Positions 60,658 through 64,000 of a DNA stretch of 64,000 nucleotides are shown piece by piece. This DNA comes from Acidimicrobiaceae bacterium (lineage in GTDB: Bacteria; Actinomycetota; Acidimicrobiia; Acidimicrobiales; Aldehydirespiratoraceae): NCBI GenBank assembly GCA_028819005.1, contig JAPPMP010000035.1:9501-73500 (forward strand), read 5' to 3'. The position numbers and the translations under genes are program-made. Numbering within the stretch: the stretch's first letter is position 1; each line of letters starts with the position of its first letter. A model generated the notes under the pieces. That model saw nothing but the letters and a program-made list of their open reading frames with translations, did not search any database and was not told the origin of the DNA.

Positions 60658-62231
60658 TGTCTGTCCTTGGATTGCCATTGTCTGTCTTTGTATTGATCGC
60701 GAAGCTCGTATTTGAGGATCTTCATGGTGGCGTTGCGGGGCAGCGGTCCGTCGTAGATCTCGAGTTGCTCGGGGGTTTTCTGAACCATGAGCCCAGCTTC
60801 TCTGCAAGCAGCTGACATCTCCTCAAAGGTCAGATCGGAGTGTCCCGCTGCGGTCTCGATCACCGCGCAGACGCGTTCGCCCCGATCTGGGTCGGGCAGT
60901 CCGATCACGGCCGCGTTCTCCACCGACGGCAGCGAGTAGAGCACATCCTCGACTTCCTTGGCCGAGATGTTCTCGCCTTTGCGGATGATGACGTCCTTGA
61001 CACGCCCGGTCAGCGTCACATGGCCGTCGGCATGGGCCACTCCGAGGTCTCCGGTGCAGAACCGGCCCTGGTCGTCGAACGCCTCGACGTCGAGGCTCGG
61101 GTCGGTGTAACCCATGAACAACATTGGCCCCTTGACACGGACTTCGCCTTCGACCCCATGCTCTGCAACGGCGCCGTCGGCGGTCACGATCGCCACTTCA
61201 CACCCTCTGATCGGAGCGCCCTCGGTGTGGGCGAGTTGTTCGTCGGTGTCCGACGGCGAACCCTGGCTGATCATCGGGCATTCGGTCATGCCGTAGCCGT
61301 GCGCGATCGGTATGCCCATCTTCTCTTTGACTTCGAAGAAGATCTCAGGGGGTTTGGGGGCGCCGCCGCCGGCCATGGCCCGCAAGAGAGGCATGGATCC
61401 GCCGCCGAGTTGTTGATCCCGGGCCAAGAACATCTGGTAGAAGGCAGTCGACCCGCCGACGATCGTCGCTCCGTGCTCGGCGCATGCCGCCACCGCCCCC
61501 GCGGGGGTGAACTTCTCGATCAGGATCGCTCCGAAGCCGTCTGTCAGCAGCATCACGATGAAGTCCGGGCCGCCGATATGGGCGTACGGGAAGGCGATCG
61601 TGCCCATGTCGTCAGCGTTGGTCTCCAGCGCCAGTGCGAGCCCGGTTCCCGCCGCCATCAGGGTCTTGTCGGAATGCTTGACTCCTTTCGGATCCGATGT
61701 GGTGCCCGAGGTGTAGTAGATCCAGCGCACGGCGGCGCCATCGTTCGGCGCTGGTGGCAGATCGCGGGGGTCGCCTTCGGGGAGATTCGCATATCCGTCG
61801 AGGATCTGCGGACGGGGGTGAAGATCTCGGCTTACTTCGGTTGCCATCGCGTGGTAGTCGAAATCGCCCCAGACTCCCGGGGTGAAGACGAAGCGCGCTC
61901 CTGTTTGAGCGATGCAGAACCCGACCTCTCGGTGCCGGTAGATGTGAATGATCGGGTTCTGGACAGCGCCGAGCCGCGACAGAGCAAAACTCAAGACGAT
62001 TGTCTCTATCCGTGTGGGCAGCTCCCATGTGACCGGGGCGCCTTCGGTTATTCCCAAGCCGTGCAGGCCTGCCGCAACTCTCTCAGCCTTGTCGCGGAAC
62101 TCGCAATAAGTGAGTTGCCGGCCGGCGTCGTCGATCAGGAACAGCCGGTCAGGCGAAAGCGCAGTCCGGCGTTCGAGCAGTTCCCAGAACGTCGCGGCAT
62201 CGAGAATCTGTTCGGTCACTTCGCCTCCCAT
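60648..62231 (-). CDS. AMP-dependent acyl-CoA synthetase/ligase
   Basis: A 527-residue ANL enzyme that activates a carboxylic acid to its CoA thioester. P-loop YTSGTTSDPKGVKHS, GYGMTECPMISQG (A5), RFCTGDLGVAHADGHVTL (A7), GRVKDVIIRKGENISAKEVE (A8) and the C-terminal lysine in RNATMKILKYELR. The C-terminus ends YKDRQWQSKDRQWP, an internal seven-residue repeat made by a 21-bp DNA duplication. The end overlaps the start of the ArsC-like gene by 10 bp. Substrate unknown. Confidence 0.92.
   Translation of the reverse strand: MGGEVTEQILDAATFWELLERRTALSPDRLFLIDDAGRQLTYCEFRDKAERVAAGLHGLGITEGAPVTWELPTRIETIVLSFALSRLGAVQNPIIHIYRHREVGFCIAQTGARFVFTPGVWGDFDYHAMATEVSRDLHPRPQILDGYANLPEGDPRDLPPAPNDGAAVRWIYYTSGTTSDPKGVKHSDKTLMAAGTGLALALETNADDMGTIAFPYAHIGGPDFIVMLLTDGFGAILIEKFTPAGAVAACAEHGATIVGGSTAFYQMFLARDQQLGGGSMPLLRAMAGGGAPKPPEIFFEVKEKMGIPIAHGYGMTECPMISQGSPSDTDEQLAHTEGAPIRGCEVAIVTADGAVAEHGVEGEVRVKGPMLFMGYTDPSLDVEAFDDQGRFCTGDLGVAHADGHVTLTGRVKDVIIRKGENISAKEVEDVLYSLPSVENAAVIGLPDPDRGERVCAVIETAAGHSDLTFEEMSAACREAGLMVQKTPEQLEIYDGPLPRNATMKILKYELRDQYKDRQWQSKDRQWP
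60653..60694. repeat. 21-bp imperfect tandem duplication at the selenoprotein start
   Basis: GCCATTGTCTGTCCTTGGAT plus T (60653-60673) and GCCATTGTCTGTCTTTGTAT plus T (60674-60694) differ at two positions. Each copy holds a start-like GACAATGGC on the minus strand; the downstream copy carries the ATG at 60657 used by the ArsC-like gene, the upstream one lies in the ligase gene. Confidence 0.8.
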
Positions 62232-62324
62232 CGCCGCTCAAGCTGACGCGGCGCTACCAGATATTACTCGCGCCTTCAACGGAGGCGAATCGGCGGTTCC
62301 GTGCGGCTTCAGGAAATTCCGGTA

Positions 62325-62414
62325 ATCCAGGTCCAACAAGGTGGGTGTCCGGTTTCGGCGGGGGTGTGGACGGTCAAGACCAGGCGATTACGGCGATCCA
62401 GGTCCAACAAGGTG
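62325..62414. repeat. 19-bp direct repeat pair
   Basis: ATCCAGGTCCAACAAGGTG is present at 62325-62343 and 62396-62414 in the 200-bp gap between the acyl-CoA ligase start and the PII gene end. Flanking bases (GGTAATCC, GGCGATCC) are also similar. Non-coding; no function evident. No gene is seen between 62232 and 62428. Confidence 0.75.
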
Positions 62415-62428
62415 AGTCCGGCCGGCTC

Positions 62429-62827
<399 letters not shown>

Positions 62828-62882
62828 TTATTTTGCCAATTTTCCATAATATTTCGCCCGATAGGGGCCTTAATATTGTTAT

Positions 62883-62896
62883 TTGTATTGATACAA
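62883..62896. promoter_or_regulatory. 14-bp palindrome upstream of the GntR gene
   Basis: TTGTATTGATACAA, a perfect inverted repeat seven bases before the GntR ATG. A further half-site TGTATCAA lies at 62808-62815. The sequence is of the kind bound by small GntR (YtrA-type) repressors and probably serves autoregulation. Confidence 0.6.
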
Positions 62897-62903
62897 TAAT
62901 CAG

Positions 62904-63389
62904 ATGACCGATCCTGAGAGTGCACCAATCGTCACCTATCGCGACCATCGAGGGGACGAGAGACGGCTCATAATCAGGCTCGAAACAGGAACCAATATCC
63001 CGGCTTTCGAACAACTCCGCGCCCAACTGTCGGTGATGGCCGCTGTTGGACGCCTAGAGCCCCAGAGCAAACTGCCCACAGTGCGCGAACTGGCAGCCGC
63101 GCTGGACTTGGCTCCCGGCACCGTGGCCCGCGCCTACCGAGAACTCGAGAACGACGGGATCGTGGAGGGCCGCGGTCGCCGCGGAACTTTTGTGGTCGAT
63201 GAGCCGCCCCACAGCGAGCCGCTCCAGGAGCGTCGCGAGAGGGTGGCCGCCGCGGCTGGCCGCTTCATCTTTGAACTTCGCATGCTCGGAGTCGGACTCG
63301 ACGACGCACTGGAAGCGGCAAAGGCAGCAGACCGCCGACACGACGCCAAAACACACGACCCCAAAACAAAGGCGGCGCCCGCTCAATGA
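62904..63389 (+). CDS. GntR-family (YtrA-like) transcriptional regulator
   Basis: A 161-residue regulator: winged helix at about residues 25-95 (IPAFEQLRAQLSVMAAVGRL, KLPTVRELAAALDLAPGTVA, RAYRELENDGIVEGRGRRGT) and only a short helical tail, as in the YtrA subfamily; there is no large ligand-binding domain. Divergent from the PII gene with shared palindromes in the 136-bp A/T-rich gap, so it may control both. Confidence 0.88.
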   Translation: MTDPESAPIVTYRDHRGDERRLIIRLETGTNIPAFEQLRAQLSVMAAVGRLEPQSKLPTVRELAAALDLAPGTVARAYRELENDGIVEGRGRRGTFVVDEPPHSEPLQERRERVAAAAGRFIFELRMLGVGLDDALEAAKAADRRHDAKTHDPKTKAAPAQ

Positions 63390-63401
63390 GGCGGGCGCCG
63401 C
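63372..63401. terminator. Strong hairpin, possible bidirectional terminator
   Basis: GCGGCGCCCGC (63372-63382) and GCGGGCGCCGC (63391-63401) form a perfect 11-bp G/C stem around TCAATGAG. It covers the GntR stop codon and lies between two convergent genes. There is no clear T-run, so it may act without one, as is usual in high-GC actinobacteria. Confidence 0.55.
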
Positions 63402-63421
63402 ATACACCTCTGGCCGGGATT

Positions 63422-64000
63422 TCAGCCCCAGAGTCCGGCGATCGGTACTGCTTCGATACGGTCGCCCAGCCAGTAGCGTCGTGGGCCGGTGTGGAACACG
63501 ACTCCGCCCGCGAACTGCTCGGGCGGAAGTTGGTCCCGCAGCCAGGCGATATGGCGGGCATCGCGGGGCCTGGGGGCACTGGAGGTCTTGATTTCCAGTG
63601 CTGCGACCTGCCGTCCGAACTCGACCACTAGATCGATTTCGTGTTCCCCGCCCTGGGTGCGCAAGTGGTAGAGGTGGGCTCGCCCGCCCGCTGCCTCGAC
63701 CTCGACGCGTAGTTGGGCGGCCACATAGGTGTCGATGATCCGAGCGCGGGTATGGGCATCGCGTGCCAGTGCCTCGCGTCCGACGCCGATCAGCCACGCA
63801 GCGAGTCCGGCGTCACTGAGGTAGCGCTTCGGTGTCGAGGTGAGCCGCTTGAGTCGGTTGGAGTGCCAAGCCGGCACATCGTCGATCAGGCGCATCACGG
63901 TCACCATCTCGTGGTAGCCCAACCCTGTGCGCCTGTCGACGCCCGCGGCTCGTGCCAGAGCAGTGTCTGGGACCACGCCAGACGTGTGTGTCGCGCAGGC
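63422..64000 (-). CDS. DUF4143 ATPase, C-terminal part (cut by window edge)
   Basis: The frame is open from the window end to the stop at 63422, 192 residues. It matches the C-terminal half of AAA_14/DUF4143 ATPases: NRLKRLTSTPKRYLSDAGLA, ARIIDTYVAAQLRVE, and the nuclease-like core HEIDLVVEFGRQVAALEIKT (E-D-K-x type). The ATPase half with the P-loop would lie outside the window. These proteins are often solitary, toxin-like or mobile genes of unknown role. A GTG at 63976 is in frame but is unlikely to be the start. Confidence 0.8.
   Translation of the reverse strand, partial: ACATHTSGVVPDTALARAAGVDRRTGLGYHEMVTVMRLIDDVPAWHSNRLKRLTSTPKRYLSDAGLAAWLIGVGREALARDAHTRARIIDTYVAAQLRVEVEAAGGRAHLYHLRTQGGEHEIDLVVEFGRQVAALEIKTSSAPRPRDARHIAWLRDQLPPEQFAGGVVFHTGPRRYWLGDRIEAVPIAGLWG

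Noticed and set aside
60840-62246. 468-codon plus-strand frame opposite the acyl-CoA ligase
   Set aside because: Antisense shadow; the ligase on the other strand has all ANL motifs.

Overview
The window looks like chromosomal DNA of a high-GC actinobacterium, most likely an Acidimicrobiia-type lineage. I infer this from the gene content: three F420-type LLM oxidoreductases, CoA-dependent catabolic enzymes, an actinobacterial order xerC-dprA-comM-yraN-rplS-trmD-rimM-khpA-rpsP-ffh-ftsY, a fused CBS/cystathionine lyase pair, a DUF222/HNH remnant and many ATGA or GTGA overlaps. No rRNA, tRNA, transposase or cas gene was recognised.

Layout. 1-5.5 kb: a 28-bp tandem repeat followed by the arginine operon argC-argJ-argB-argD-argF (minus strand) with a recognisable, probably leaderless promoter in front of argC. 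5.5-7.6 kb: small or poorly known genes. 7.7-19.5 kb: class I fumarase, a thioesterase, an acyl-CoA dehydrogenase, LLM oxidoreductases, the reverse transsulfuration pair, a CoA transferase, a hydratase and a phosphotransferase. 19.5-21.9 kb: thiol peroxidase, a SelW-like selenoprotein candidate with an in-frame UGA and a SECIS-like hairpin, and an aromatic amino acid decarboxylase that seems to start at AUU. 21.9-41.8 kb: a long, mostly minus-strand housekeeping block (rseP, dxr, cdsA, frr, pyrH, tsf, rpsB, a degenerate LytM protein, xerC, dprA, comM, cytochrome c, yraN, rplS, trmD, rimM, khpA, rpsP, ffh, ftsY, a membrane HtrA).

41.9-64 kb is the accessory half. An HNH remnant is followed by a thiolase/thiolase/DUF35 operon. 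Then comes an osmolyte locus: a BCCT transporter co-transcribed with a glycine-betaine-type binding lipoprotein and, divergently, a 692-residue protein that joins a betaine-binding-type domain to a GluR0-like ligand-binding core split by a TVGYGD potassium-channel pore. After an internally deleted acyl-CoA ligase come a membrane subtilisin operon with tiny membrane partners, an A/T-rich secreted-protein gene, a crystallin-like secreted protein, and an ECF sigma/anti-sigma-like pair. The end holds a TetR/LLM/Rieske/acyl-CoA ligase cluster with a second selenoprotein candidate (ArsC-like, UGA at the catalytic Cys position and a perfect 7-bp SECIS hairpin with a GGUC loop), a PII gene divergent from a GntR regulator with matched palindromes, and the C-terminal part of a DUF4143 ATPase cut by the window edge.

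The most interesting points are the betaine-domain/glutamate-receptor/K+-channel fusion with its BCCT-plus-binding-protein partners, and two independent selenocysteine candidates, which together imply that the organism decodes UGA as Sec.
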